From Armatimonadota bacterium (GTDB lineage: Bacteria > Armatimonadota > UBA5829), in assembly GCA_023398345.1 (NCBI GenBank), contig JAEWSK010000129.1, forward strand, positions 1 to 14,095: DNA of 14,095 bases, given 5' to 3'. Below the pieces are notes generated by a model. It was not told the DNA's origin. It saw only the letters and a list, made by a program, of their open reading frames with translations, and did not search any database. The position numbers and the translations under genes were made by a program. How positions within the stretch are numbered: position 1 is the first letter of the stretch; each line of letters starts with the position of its first letter. Positions 6,042-14,095 of the stretch are shown here, piece by piece.

Positions 6042-8894
6042 ATGTCATTCGAAAAAGAGTTTGGCCTCGCGAAGCATAAGCTGGACGGGTCAAGAAATGC
6101 ACGACAGGCGATTCTTGAAAGATTCAAGATCGAGACTGATTTTGCAGCCGATTTTGCTAAGATGCTCAACAATGAAGACTGGAAAAAGCTCATTGTAAAA
6201 GCCATCAAGCATGTGGATGATGCCATGGCAAAACCGAGCTTCGATTGCGTAAATGCGGTCGGCGAGGCCGAAGCGATGCTTGCGCCCATAGGCAAAGCTG
6301 CAAAGGGCTACACTATACATGTGTGTGGTCACGCACATATCGACATGAACTGGATGTGGAACTGGCCAGAGACCGTAAATGTCACACATGATACGTTCTT
6401 TACAATGGACCAGCTTATGGAAGAATTTCCGGAGTTCCACTTCTCGCAGAGTCAGGCTTCGACATATATTACAATGGAGCAGTATTGCCCTGAGATTTTT
6501 GAGCTGATAAAGAAGCGGGTGAAATCAGGCAACTGGGAAATTACTGCGAGTATGTGGGTGGAAGGTGACAAAAACATAGTATCTGGCGAGTCACTTTGCC
6601 GTCACCTGCTTTATACACGCAATTACATGAAAGAAAAGTTTGACCTTGATCCTGAGGACGTAAAAATCGACTGGTCTCCGGACACGTTCGGTCATGCTTA
6701 TACATTGCCGTCAATATTGACGCATGGCGGCGTTAACAGATATTACTTCCACCGTGCAGCGCCGGATTATTGGCTATTTAAATGGCGCTCGCCGGATGGT
6801 TCTGAAATCTTTGCATTCAGAGACCAAGCAAAAAATGCGTATAACGGCCCCATTGACCCGGCGGAAATGTCTGAATTGTTGTGTGACTTTTCGGCTGAGA
6901 CCGGCCTTAAGGATTATCTATTCGTCTATGGCGTAGGTGATCATGGAGGTGGGCCGACTCGAATAGATTTGCGCAAGCTTAGAGATATATGCGAATGGCC
7001 AATATTCCCAACCATCAAACAAAGCACTACGAATGCATTTTTCGATGCGGTAGAAAAAGCCAATCCGAAACTGCCTGTTGTGGATGCTGATCTCAACTTC
7101 ACTTTCGAGGGATGTTACACGTCGCAAAGCAATATTAAGCGTGCGACACGTGTAAGTGAAATCATTCTCCCGGAAGCAGAAGTTATGGCTCTTGTTGCGG
7201 GCGAAGTTGTAAAAATGCCTTATCCATCCGACACCTTGCTTACGGCTTGGCGCAACACCCTTTTCAACCATTTCCATGACATACTGCCAGGATCCGGCGT
7301 TAAGGCAACCTATGAATACTCGCAAGGGCTATTCCAAGAAATTCAAGCAGTTGCAAGTACCATATCAAATCGCGCTTTACGCGCAATCAGCAAGGAAATT
7401 GACACGTCGTTTGCTGCGTCAGACTCCACATTTGGAGCGGGAGCAGGCAACGGATTTGGCGCCGGCGCAGGAATTGCTGGTCAGTCTCGCGGCATTACGT
7501 CATACAATGCAGGGGCTGACTCAGCAGAACCTATTATGATTTATAACCAAAAGCCTTGGGCGCGCACTGAGACTGTATTTGCCAAGATTTGGAATAAAAA
7601 GATTGATGACGACAATGTTGTTGTTAAAGATGCAAGTGGCAAACAGGTGCGTGGCCAGGTTTTAGAACGTGGTCACTGTTGGGGTCACAACTTTGCAACA
7701 ATAGTGTTTGAGGCCGAAAACGTCCCAGCACTCGGTTATAAAGTATATTCAATAGACGATACATTTGAACCAGCGACAATAAAGGGCTTTGGCGCAAAAA
7801 TTGACAAAAATCTGCCTGAAGGCACTGAGTCGCAAATAGCTGAGATTCGTGATTCGGGAGTAATGGAAAACGAGTTTCTGCGCGTAGAGTTGGACTTTGC
7901 TTCCGGCGCAATAAAGCATCTTATTGACAAAGAAACTGGCTTCGATTACGTTCCCGAGGGCAAGCTGCTTGGTGTTATCGAAGGCTACCGCGAAGCACAC
8001 CATGGAATGACATCATGGAAAATAGGCCAGATCGTCGAGTGCAAGCCATTGACTGAGGGCGGCGTCCTGACAATCGCGGCATCCGGCCCGAACCGTGTCT
8101 CATTCAAAAGCGAGCATAAGTATAACAACTCGAATATCTGCGTTGAGATTGGGCTGAATGCAGGTTCGCGCATGGTAGACTTCAAGTTGAATATGCGCTG
8201 GGTAGAAATCGGCACGCCACAGACGGGCATACCAATGCTTCGTGCTGCATTTCCGATCAATGTTAAAAACGCCGAGCCGATTTACGAGATTCCATTTGGC
8301 TCGCAGAAACGCGTTCAGTCCAATCAAGAGATTCCTGCGCTAAAGTGGGCCGATCTATCTGATGAAAATTTCGGCATCACACTCGTTAACGACTCAAAAT
8401 ATGGCCATTCTTGTGTGGATAACACGCTGCGGCTGACTTTGATTCGTTCGAGCTATGACCCCGATCCACTTCCAGAGGTCAGTGATCATGAGATCAAATT
8501 TGCTATATCGACTCACAAAGGCGCATGTGACGTGTGTGCTGCGACTCGACTCGGTGAAGAGTTCAACTCGCCGATGCCAATAGTAAGCACAACTGTTCAT
8601 GAAGGTAAACTGCCTGCAGAGAAGAGCTTTGCCGAGGTGCTGACTCCGAACGTGTTTGCATCTGCGATAAAGAAAGCTGAAGACGGCAATGGAGTCGTTA
8701 TTCGACTCTTCGAGATGACCGGAAAGAACACGATCGCAAAAGTGCGTATTTCCGATCTGGTCAAAGAAAACTCAAAGGTCGTCGAGACTGATATTCTCGA
8801 ACGCCCGGTCGAAAAAAATACCGCAAAAATGACCGGAGACACCGTCTGCGTGACCGTGCCCGCATATGGTCAAGCGACGGTAAAAATAGGCTGA
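6042..8894 (+). CDS. Alpha-mannosidase, glycoside hydrolase family 38
   Basis: The 950-residue product is a retaining, zinc-dependent GH38 alpha-mannosidase that releases mannose from alpha-mannosides such as glycan fragments. It has no signal peptide, so it is probably cytoplasmic. The catalytic domain carries CGHAHIDMNW (95-104), with His99 and Asp101 as zinc ligands, and DWSPDTFGH (210-218), with Asp214 as expected nucleophile and zinc ligand. FNHFHDILPGSG (about 407-418) carries the remaining zinc histidine. A beta-sandwich C-terminal half follows (RVELDFASGAIKHLIDKETG, later AAFPINV). Between the two halves lies a Gly/Ala/Ser-rich linker at about residues 455-490. The ATG at 6042 has AGGGA 7 nt upstream. 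The gene stands alone between divergent larE and a terminator-like hairpin. GH38 is clear; the exact linkage specificity is not. Confidence 0.95.
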   Translation: MSFEKEFGLAKHKLDGSRNARQAILERFKIETDFAADFAKMLNNEDWKKLIVKAIKHVDDAMAKPSFDCVNAVGEAEAMLAPIGKAAKGYTIHVCGHAHIDMNWMWNWPETVNVTHDTFFTMDQLMEEFPEFHFSQSQASTYITMEQYCPEIFELIKKRVKSGNWEITASMWVEGDKNIVSGESLCRHLLYTRNYMKEKFDLDPEDVKIDWSPDTFGHAYTLPSILTHGGVNRYYFHRAAPDYWLFKWRSPDGSEIFAFRDQAKNAYNGPIDPAEMSELLCDFSAETGLKDYLFVYGVGDHGGGPTRIDLRKLRDICEWPIFPTIKQSTTNAFFDAVEKANPKLPVVDADLNFTFEGCYTSQSNIKRATRVSEIILPEAEVMALVAGEVVKMPYPSDTLLTAWRNTLFNHFHDILPGSGVKATYEYSQGLFQEIQAVASTISNRALRAISKEIDTSFAASDSTFGAGAGNGFGAGAGIAGQSRGITSYNAGADSAEPIMIYNQKPWARTETVFAKIWNKKIDDDNVVVKDASGKQVRGQVLERGHCWGHNFATIVFEAENVPALGYKVYSIDDTFEPATIKGFGAKIDKNLPEGTESQIAEIRDSGVMENEFLRVELDFASGAIKHLIDKETGFDYVPEGKLLGVIEGYREAHHGMTSWKIGQIVECKPLTEGGVLTIAASGPNRVSFKSEHKYNNSNICVEIGLNAGSRMVDFKLNMRWVEIGTPQTGIPMLRAAFPINVKNAEPIYEIPFGSQKRVQSNQEIPALKWADLSDENFGITLVNDSKYGHSCVDNTLRLTLIRSSYDPDPLPEVSDHEIKFAISTHKGACDVCAATRLGEEFNSPMPIVSTTVHEGKLPAEKSFAEVLTPNVFASAIKKAEDGNGVVIRLFEMTGKNTIAKVRISDLVKENSKVVETDILERPVEKNTAKMTGDTVCVTVPAYGQATVKIG

Positions 8895-8911
8895 TATATT
8901 AAGGCAAGTTT

Positions 8912-8949
8912 AGTTATGCGGGGGAAATATTTCCCCCTCATAACTTTTG
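8912..8949 (+). terminator. Palindromic hairpin terminator after the GH38 gene
   Basis: GGGGGAAATATTTCCCCC (8920-8937) is a perfect 18-nt palindrome. It is extended by AGTTATG (8912-8918) pairing with CATAACT (8939-8945) around one C/T mismatch, and followed by TTT. It would end the mannosidase transcript. It lies only 5 nt upstream of the AGGAGGT Shine-Dalgarno of the next gene, so any read-through transcript would carry a strong hairpin right before that ribosome-binding site. I see no obvious promoter between the hairpin and the next gene. Confidence 0.7.
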
Positions 8950-8964
8950 TAGGAGGTAAATAAT

Positions 8965-9273
8965 ATGCTGGCAAGCTTCTCCGTTATTCCCATTGGGGAA
9001 GGTGAAGAGCTAAAAGAGTTAATTGCGGACGTTTTGTCCATAGTTGATAAGTCTGGCATGCCATATAAGTTGGGGGCGATGCAGACGACTATAGAAGGCG
9101 AACCGGATAAAGTGATGGATCTCATTATGCAATGTCACCGCAGAGTGTTGGAGTTAGCTCCCCGCGTGCTCACAAGCATCACCATTGATGACCGCAAAGG
9201 CGCAGTTAATCGACTCGAGGGCAAGGTTTCCGATGTCGAGGATATTTTAGAAAGAAAGCTTTCTCATGAGTGA
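8965..9273 (+). CDS. MTH1187-family thiamine-binding protein (UPF0045/DUF77)
   Basis: This 102-residue protein belongs to the small ferredoxin-fold family typified by MTH1187 and the YkoF-like domains, which bind thiamine or related hydroxymethylpyrimidine compounds in the cytoplasm; the physiological role is poorly defined. Matching features are the N-terminal strand MLASFSVIPIGEGEEL (1-16), MPYKLGAMQTTIEGE (32-46), DLIMQCH (52-58) and the family hallmark PRVLTSITIDDRKGA (66-80). The length is normal. The ATG follows a textbook AGGAGGT Shine-Dalgarno (8951-8957). The gene overlaps the next by 8 nt, so the two are translationally coupled and likely cooperate. Confidence 0.92.
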   Translation: MLASFSVIPIGEGEELKELIADVLSIVDKSGMPYKLGAMQTTIEGEPDKVMDLIMQCHRRVLELAPRVLTSITIDDRKGAVNRLEGKVSDVEDILERKLSHE

Positions 9274-10300
9274 TGTTCACGTTGGAAAACTATCCCCCAG
9301 CCGCATGCATGGGTTAATCGATGGTGCACTAGGACGACGTTCAAAGGACTTAATTGTCGGGCCGGGGCCTGGTCTTGACGCTGCCGTGCTCGATATTGGC
9401 GACGGCAGGGTAATGGCAATTGCCGAAGACCCCATTTTTCCTGCGATCGGTCTACCATTGGAAGTATTTGGGCAATTTACTGTTCACATTGGTGCAAGCG
9501 ACGTTGCAGTAACTGGTATTCGTCCTCAGTTCATGACTTACACGCTGCTTTTGCCGCCTGGATTTCCCGAGTCGGAAACTCGCACAATCATCGAATCGAT
9601 TTCAGATACTGCCGATGACATAGGCGTATCTATTGTCGGTGGACACACAGGTTGGTATGGAGCGCTTACAGTTCCGACAATTGGCGGTGTTACTGTGTGG
9701 GGCTTTGCGCCGTCATCAGATTGGATATCGCCGGGCGGCGCAAAAGACGGTGATGTGATACTTATGACAAAAGGCCCCGCCATCGAAGCATCCGCACTGC
9801 TTGCAGTGTTATACCGCAAAAAGCTCGGTGACACGATGACAACAGAAATGCTTGATAGGCTCTGTGAGCGCACCGATCAAATCACAGTTATAAAAGACGC
9901 ACTGACTGCATTTGCTGCTGGCGGAGTTCACGCGATGCATGATGCAACAGAAGGCGGCGTGCTCGGCGGCTTATGGGAAATGTCCGCAGCATCCGGTCTA
10001 AAACCACATGTTGATTTCGATAATGTCTTGGTTCCTGACGACATTACAGAGCTTGCAGCAGCTCTAAATTACGACCCATGGGCAATTATAAGTGAAGGAA
10101 CTCTATTGGCATCCGTTGAAGCGCAGTGCGTAGAAAAAGTCCGGTCGGCACTAAGCGATGTTAATATCGAAAGCTTTATATTGGGCCATTTTGACGCATC
10201 ACTAAAAGATGGAATAGTACATCGCAATGGGATAGATCAGCCGCTTTCAGAACCCGGCATAGACCCGTTCTGGAATATATTCTTTGCCGATCAATCTTAA
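9266..10300 (+). CDS. AIR synthase (PurM)/HypE/ThiL superfamily ATP-dependent enzyme
   Basis: The 344-residue product has the two-domain architecture of the PurM-SelD-ThiL-HypE superfamily, whose members use ATP to activate oxygen, phosphate or amide groups. Visible motifs are GPGPGLDAAVLDIGD (32-46), the ATP-side acidic loop, SDVAVTGIRPQFM (78-90), VGGHTGWYG (about 125-133) and HDATEGGVLGGLWEMS (about 227-242). HypE is the closest-looking branch, but the sequence ends FFADQS without the C-terminal cysteine that HypE needs for thiocyanate chemistry, and no other hyp genes are nearby. The ATG lies inside the end of the thiamine-binding protein gene (8-nt overlap). Its partner suggests a thiamine- or pyrimidine-linked substrate, but the reaction is unknown. 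Confidence 0.82.
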   Translation: MSDVHVGKLSPSRMHGLIDGALGRRSKDLIVGPGPGLDAAVLDIGDGRVMAIAEDPIFPAIGLPLEVFGQFTVHIGASDVAVTGIRPQFMTYTLLLPPGFPESETRTIIESISDTADDIGVSIVGGHTGWYGALTVPTIGGVTVWGFAPSSDWISPGGAKDGDVILMTKGPAIEASALLAVLYRKKLGDTMTTEMLDRLCERTDQITVIKDALTAFAAGGVHAMHDATEGGVLGGLWEMSAASGLKPHVDFDNVLVPDDITELAAALNYDPWAIISEGTLLASVEAQCVEKVRSALSDVNIESFILGHFDASLKDGIVHRNGIDQPLSEPGIDPFWNIFFADQS

Positions 10301-10344
10301 AAAAAACGCAAAGATGTGAGGACAACATGTTCTTGCATAATATA

Positions 10345-10384
10345 AACAATGGGCTAGGACAGATGTCCTCGCCCATTGTTTTTT
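10345..10384 (+). terminator. Strong Rho-independent terminator between convergent genes
   Basis: AACAATGGGC (10345-10354) with inner AGGACA pairs with TGTCCT and GCCCATTGTT (10371-10380). The stem of about 16 pairs has one internal mismatch (T/C) and a GA loop, and is followed by TTTT, completing a run of six T. It ends the thiamine-binding/AIR-synthase transcript. On the opposite strand the stem is followed by TTTATATT, so weaker termination of the minus-strand glycosidase gene is plausible too. Confidence 0.9.
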
Positions 10385-10402
10385 AAGCGTGCTTCAAGCG
10401 CC

Positions 10403-12526
10403 TTAGCGCTTGTAGCTAATCTTCACGAACTGATGTGCCAGCGCGGGAATCGAGAGATTCAAAACCACATCGTCCCCGTTTTGTCGATAGGTTACGCCGT
10501 CAATCTTAACCGGCTTCGCTTTTAGACCTACGTCGGAGAGCTTGAAGCGAAACTCTTTGCACATTGGTTCGTTCATTACATTAAAACAATTTAGCACACA
10601 CTGGCCGATACCCGGCAGTGAATGCGCATGCACAGTATCATCCAATCCGTAGAACTCGCCTTGAGTAAAGAATTTTTTGTTGGCGAGGTATGTTTTCATT
10701 GCAGCTTTCTGCGCGGCCCATATGGCCGGATCGGTTGACTTACCCCCTACCCCTAAATGCCGGCAGGTGCTCGCAAACCACCAGAACACTATTGCATTGG
10801 CATTGTCCTTGCGCAGATCAGTGTGCAAATACAATGGAATGTCATAAGCCATGCAAGAGTAAATCAGCGAAAATGCGCGATGATTTGCTATGTCCTCAAT
10901 CGGCGTATTCATATACTCATTCGCCCAGACTTCGTCAACGCCATAGGGCTTTGCGAGCATGAAATATAGAGGAGTGTATCGAGGCGTGCCCGGACCTGTC
11001 ATCGGGTCATGCAGCTCAATTGTTGCTTTTGGATATGCCTTATGGACTTCCTGGGTTATCTTTAAGATAGAATCGAGATGCTCCTGATGCGTCTGCGGAA
11101 CCGAATGACCATGCGTAGGATCCCAGCAAGTGGCAAACCATGCACCGTCATAGTGCAGCATGTACGCTCCATCATGCAAAACTTTTTTGCTTCTCTCTAT
11201 CTTTGCGTCAATATATGCCTTGCTACTGCAGCAAGCCTCATTGCTATGATCGCCATTAGGGCTGACCATTATTTTATTAGGAGCAGGGAAAGCATTGCCA
11301 TCAGCCCACGGCGCAAGCGGCGCATGCAGAGCTAACTCAAAACCGTATTCATCTTTAAGCCATTTGGCAAAATCGGTCTGCTCACCAAGCCTACTGGTTG
11401 CCCATACGCCGGAAGCAAAAGCCGTGTCCCATCCCGGATCGAGATACAAAGCCTCGCAGCCCAGATCCTTTCCTTTGTCCGCCTCAATCTTCATGTCGGC
11501 TCGGCGGAAGTATTTCTCGCGATTCTCACCGGAATCGCCCGTGCCGTCTTTCCAGAGCGGGTTGTCGTAAAGCTCATTCCAATGCACCGGCGGATTGTAG
11601 TTCTTGGGCAGACGATGGCCCATTCTCTGCGCAAAGCGCCGATGAGCATAATATCCATTCTTCCAATTGCCATCAAGCACTTGATAGCGAGTGATACCGA
11701 AAGTAAAGCTTGTGCCTGGTTTGAGGGATGCCGCACGATCAGGGTCTCCGGCTTTCCACCTGCCTGCTCCACCAAATCGCAGAACTTTAGCGTCGCCTTC
11801 ACCGGTTGGCTCAAGCAAAGCCCATTCTAGTGAATCCGGATTGTATTTTGATATGAGCAGAGTATTGTTGCCTTTATACCAAGCCCATGCTTCAGCGCCC
11901 CATATAGTGCTGTCTTTTCTATCATAAAATGGGTTTCGTGACGTGCTGTACCAGCTTTTCTTTGTAGTCAGGTCTTGGATTGTGTAATCACACAGCTCGC
12001 CAGTTTCAGGATGGTATCTGTATGGAATATTGCAGACACGACTGTCCGTAAGGCTGTTTTTGTCGCCGATCTTTTTTGAAAACCCGCAATAAAAGCCGGA
12101 TGTGTCTAGCAAAGCATCGCCGGTGTTGGATATTCTTACTGTCTCAATAATAGTGTTCGGCTCATTGGCCGGAACAATATAAGTGACGTTTAGTTTTAGT
12201 GCACCGCGTCCAGCTGCAAATGCGACCGAATAACTTCCATCGGCTTTCTTGCTTACAGCCGGTTTGCCGTAAAGGATCGGCGCTTTTGCGCCCGACCATG
12301 AATAGTCGGCGTCGGCGTATGCACGCTTGGTTTTGACATCCACCATGCTTTTGGGATTGAGACCATTGGCAGTATCAATAACCAACTCAAGTCTTCCATT
12401 TTTAATTTTCACTGAATTAGTCTTTGCATTCTGGCTTACTATTGGTGCTGCATCCACTCCCACTGTCATGGAACCAAACACCAATAGAGAAGTACAAATC
12501 ATCGTTGCCTTTAACGCCTGTATCAC
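10403..12526 (-). CDS. Secreted glycoside hydrolase-like protein, suspected clan GH-D TIM barrel
   Basis: The 707-residue product begins at GTG 12526, chosen because AGGAGG (12539-12534) lies 7 nt upstream and because this start yields a signal peptide: MIQALKATMICTSLLVFGSM with cleavage near VDA-AP (residues 24-28). An N-terminal beta-sandwich-like region of about 300 residues is followed by a TIM-barrel-like core with CEALYLDPGWDT (about 357-368), YGFELALHAPLAPW, AYMLHYDGAWF (about 453-463) and TIELHDPMTGPG (about 500-511). A small C-terminal beta domain follows. Overall this resembles GH36/GH27/GH31-type alpha-glycosidases; Asp in YLD and HYDG are candidate catalytic residues by analogy only. 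Family and substrate are uncertain. It probably acts in the periplasm or outside the cell. It has its own promoter downstream of carB. Confidence 0.8.
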   Translation of the reverse strand: MIQALKATMICTSLLVFGSMTVGVDAAPIVSQNAKTNSVKIKNGRLELVIDTANGLNPKSMVDVKTKRAYADADYSWSGAKAPILYGKPAVSKKADGSYSVAFAAGRGALKLNVTYIVPANEPNTIIETVRISNTGDALLDTSGFYCGFSKKIGDKNSLTDSRVCNIPYRYHPETGELCDYTIQDLTTKKSWYSTSRNPFYDRKDSTIWGAEAWAWYKGNNTLLISKYNPDSLEWALLEPTGEGDAKVLRFGGAGRWKAGDPDRAASLKPGTSFTFGITRYQVLDGNWKNGYYAHRRFAQRMGHRLPKNYNPPVHWNELYDNPLWKDGTGDSGENREKYFRRADMKIEADKGKDLGCEALYLDPGWDTAFASGVWATSRLGEQTDFAKWLKDEYGFELALHAPLAPWADGNAFPAPNKIMVSPNGDHSNEACCSSKAYIDAKIERSKKVLHDGAYMLHYDGAWFATCWDPTHGHSVPQTHQEHLDSILKITQEVHKAYPKATIELHDPMTGPGTPRYTPLYFMLAKPYGVDEVWANEYMNTPIEDIANHRAFSLIYSCMAYDIPLYLHTDLRKDNANAIVFWWFASTCRHLGVGGKSTDPAIWAAQKAAMKTYLANKKFFTQGEFYGLDDTVHAHSLPGIGQCVLNCFNVMNEPMCKEFRFKLSDVGLKAKPVKIDGVTYRQNGDDVVLNLSIPALAHQFVKISYKR

Positions 12527-12544
12527 AGACAATCCTCCTAATAC

Positions 12545-12560
12545 CAAAACTATTGTTTTG
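12545..12560. promoter_or_regulatory. Inverted repeat upstream of the secreted glycosidase start
   Basis: CAAAAC-TATT-GTTTTG is a perfect 6-bp inverted repeat with a 4-nt spacer. It lies between the predicted promoter and the AGGAGG ribosome-binding site, 5 nt upstream of that site. It could be an operator or a weak mRNA hairpin; it is too A/T-rich and short to name a regulator. Confidence 0.3.
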
Positions 12561-12614
12561 TGCACTATAAATAATGGACGCACGATTCGTAGCCTATTGC
12601 TAAACGTACTGATG

Positions 12615-12643
12615 AGCATACATAATTCGTTGGGCTGCGTCAA
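12615..12643 (-). promoter_or_regulatory. sigma70-type promoter of the secreted glycosidase gene
   Basis: On the minus strand TTGACG (12643-12638), a 17-nt spacer and TATGCT (12620-12615) lie just after the carB stop codon. Transcription would start near 12608 and give a leader of about 82 nt. The -35 box is 5/6 and the -10 box 4/6 of consensus. Confidence 0.55.
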
Positions 12644-12651
12644 CATGCTGA

Positions 12652-14095
12652 CTAAGACTTGTTGTAATCTTGCAGGCTGCGCACCGTAGCACCATGATCT
12701 CGAACCACTTTAAGTCCGTGCAAGGTTGCTCTTGCGCCGGCAATGGTAGTAATAATTGGAATCCCGCCTGCGACGATTGCGCTTCTTATCCGAATTTCAT
12801 GCTCTCGCGGCTTCTTGCCACTAGGTGTGTTGATAATTAGCGATATCTCGCCGTTCTTAATAAAGTCTCTGGCATCGGGACGACCTTCCCCGATCTTTGA
12901 TACGATTTTTGTTTCGATGCCAGATTGCTTGAGAGCGGCTGCTGTGCCGCTTGTGGCCACAATATCGAACCCTAACTCGACGAGTTCTCTCGCAATTTCG
13001 ACGATATCAGCTTTTTGTCCATCAGAAACACTGAGAAAAACCGTGCCAGACTGCGGCAAGTTTTGTCCGGCGGCTATCTGAGCTTTTATATAGGCATTGC
13101 CAAAACTCATATCGACCCCCATAACTTCACCGGTCGATTTCATATCTGGCCCCAGCACAACATCTACGCCCGGGAATCTGACAAATGGGAAAACCGCTTC
13201 TTTGACGGACACATGCTTTGGCACGATCTCTTCGGTTATGCCTTGCTCGGCAAGGGATCGTCCTAACATAATCTTTGCGGCCGCCTTTGCCCATGCCACG
13301 CCTGTGGCCTTGCTGACAAACGGGACTGTGCGTGATGCGCGCGGGTTTACTTCGAGTATATAAACACGGCCATCTCTAACTGCAAAATGCACATTCATCA
13401 GCCCCCGAATTTCAAGCTCTTTTGCCAACAAATAGGTTTGATGCTTTATTTCGGTAACTATCTTATCTGCAAGGCTGTAGGGCGGCATAGAGCAAGCGCT
13501 GTCGCCAGAATTGACTCCTGCTTGTTCGATGTGCTCCATAACACCGCAGACGAGAGTGGTTTCGCCGTCAGAGATGGCATCGACGCCGATTTCGACGGCA
13601 TCGTCAAGGAACTTATCGATTAGTATCGGACGATCTGACGAGACATTTGCTGTCTTTTCGATGAATGCAGACATGTCCTGGTCATCATATACAATCTCCA
13701 TTGCCCGACCACCAGAAGCGTAACTCGGTCTTGCAAGCACGGGATACCTGATCCTTGCGGCTTTCTTTGTTGCCTCGTCAATGGATGCGGCTGTATCATT
13801 ATCTGCTTGAAGAAGCCCAAGCTTCTTTACAAGCTGACAAAATAGCTTTCGGTCTTGGGTTCGATGGATACTCTCGAGAGACGTGCCCAAAATCTTAACA
13901 CCCTCTTTTGCGAGCAGAACGCTCAAATTCAGAGGTGTATGTCCGCCAAGCTGAGATATAATACTCATAGGCTTTTCGCGATCAATTATGTTTAGCACAT
14001 CCTCGCGAGTAAGTGGCTCAAGATAGAGCTTGTCGGATGTAGCGAAGTCTGTTGAGACAGTCGTGGGGTTGCAGTTGACTATTATGCTCTCATAG
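12652..14095 (-). CDS. carB: Carbamoyl-phosphate synthase large subunit, C-terminal ~480 residues (N-terminus outside window)
   Basis: CarB makes carbamoyl phosphate from ammonia (delivered by CarA), bicarbonate and two ATP, for pyrimidine and arginine synthesis. The visible part begins at the edge with SIIVNCNPTTVSTDF and EPLTREDVLNIID, at the start of the carbamate-phosphorylating half. It continues through the second ATP-grasp domain (RPSYASGGRAMEIVY, LIDKFLDDAVEIGVDA, MEHIEQAGVNSGDSACSMPP, ILEVNPRASRTVPFVSKATG). It ends in the MGS-like allosteric domain (GTVFLSVSDGQKADI, VATSGTAAAL, IINTPSGK). The gene ends at TAG 12654-12652. Full CarB is about 1,070 residues, so somewhat more than half is missing beyond the right edge; the reading frame is open to the last base. 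No terminator follows it before the glycosidase promoter. Confidence 0.97.
   Translation of the reverse strand, partial: YESIIVNCNPTTVSTDFATSDKLYLEPLTREDVLNIIDREKPMSIISQLGGHTPLNLSVLLAKEGVKILGTSLESIHRTQDRKLFCQLVKKLGLLQADNDTAASIDEATKKAARIRYPVLARPSYASGGRAMEIVYDDQDMSAFIEKTANVSSDRPILIDKFLDDAVEIGVDAISDGETTLVCGVMEHIEQAGVNSGDSACSMPPYSLADKIVTEIKHQTYLLAKELEIRGLMNVHFAVRDGRVYILEVNPRASRTVPFVSKATGVAWAKAAAKIMLGRSLAEQGITEEIVPKHVSVKEAVFPFVRFPGVDVVLGPDMKSTGEVMGVDMSFGNAYIKAQIAAGQNLPQSGTVFLSVSDGQKADIVEIARELVELGFDIVATSGTAAALKQSGIETKIVSKIGEGRPDARDFIKNGEISLIINTPSGKKPREHEIRIRSAIVAGGIPIITTIAGARATLHGLKVVRDHGATVRSLQDYNKS

Noticed and set aside
9266..10300. Calling the AIR-synthase-like gene hypE
   Set aside because: It lacks the C-terminal cysteine required for HypE function, and no hydrogenase maturation genes are present in the window.
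12527..12646. Longer start for the secreted glycosidase at 12646
   Set aside because: That start lies upstream of the predicted promoter and would bury the signal peptide about 40 residues in. GTG at 12526 has an AGGAGG at the right spacing.

Overview
The window is an ordinary bacterial chromosomal stretch of roughly 50% G+C with densely packed genes on both strands. It looks like a free-living, polysaccharide-using bacterium. It carries methylerythritol-phosphate (MEP) isoprenoid genes, a type IV pilus retraction ATPase, CCA-encoding tRNA-Ala(GGC), pyrimidine synthesis and two unrelated glycoside hydrolases. An uncultured Armatimonadota-like or similar deep-branching lineage would fit the gene mix, but this is a guess: no phylogenetic marker in the window settles it. 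Two genes are cut by the edges: dxs at the left and carB at the right. I see no prophage, insertion sequence, CRISPR array or defence island.

Left part, minus strand: ispE, a degenerate MobA/GlmU-like nucleotidyltransferase and dxs read in that order. A good sigma70-type promoter (TTGACA-17-TACACT) lies in front of ispE. ispE and the transferase overlap by 16 nt; dxs follows after 74 nt containing a C/G-rich hairpin repeat and probably starts at TTG. This is an isoprenoid precursor operon with an unassigned nucleotidyltransferase in the middle.

Centre-left, minus strand: tRNA-Ala(GGC) has an extended -10 promoter (TGCTATAAT). It is followed closely by an unrecognised secreted or membrane-anchored protein and then pilT, with no terminator seen between them. 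Upstream, larE (ATP-dependent sulfur insertase for the nickel-pincer cofactor) has a near-consensus promoter. Its ~79-nt leader holds a terminator-like hairpin inside a 17-codon upstream ORF that has its own Shine-Dalgarno and whose stop codon abuts the larE ATG. This looks like an attenuation or translational-coupling device and is the most interesting regulatory structure in the window.

Centre-right, plus strand: a 950-residue GH38 alpha-mannosidase is followed by a palindromic terminator-like hairpin. Then come an MTH1187-type thiamine-binding protein and a PurM/HypE-superfamily ATPase that overlaps it by 8 nt. A strong, partly bidirectional terminator at about 10345-10384 separates these from the convergent minus-strand genes.

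Right part, minus strand: a secreted glycosidase-like protein of about 707 residues (clan GH-D-like TIM barrel suspected) has its own promoter and a strong AGGAGG Shine-Dalgarno in front of a GTG start. Upstream of it is the C-terminal half of carB.
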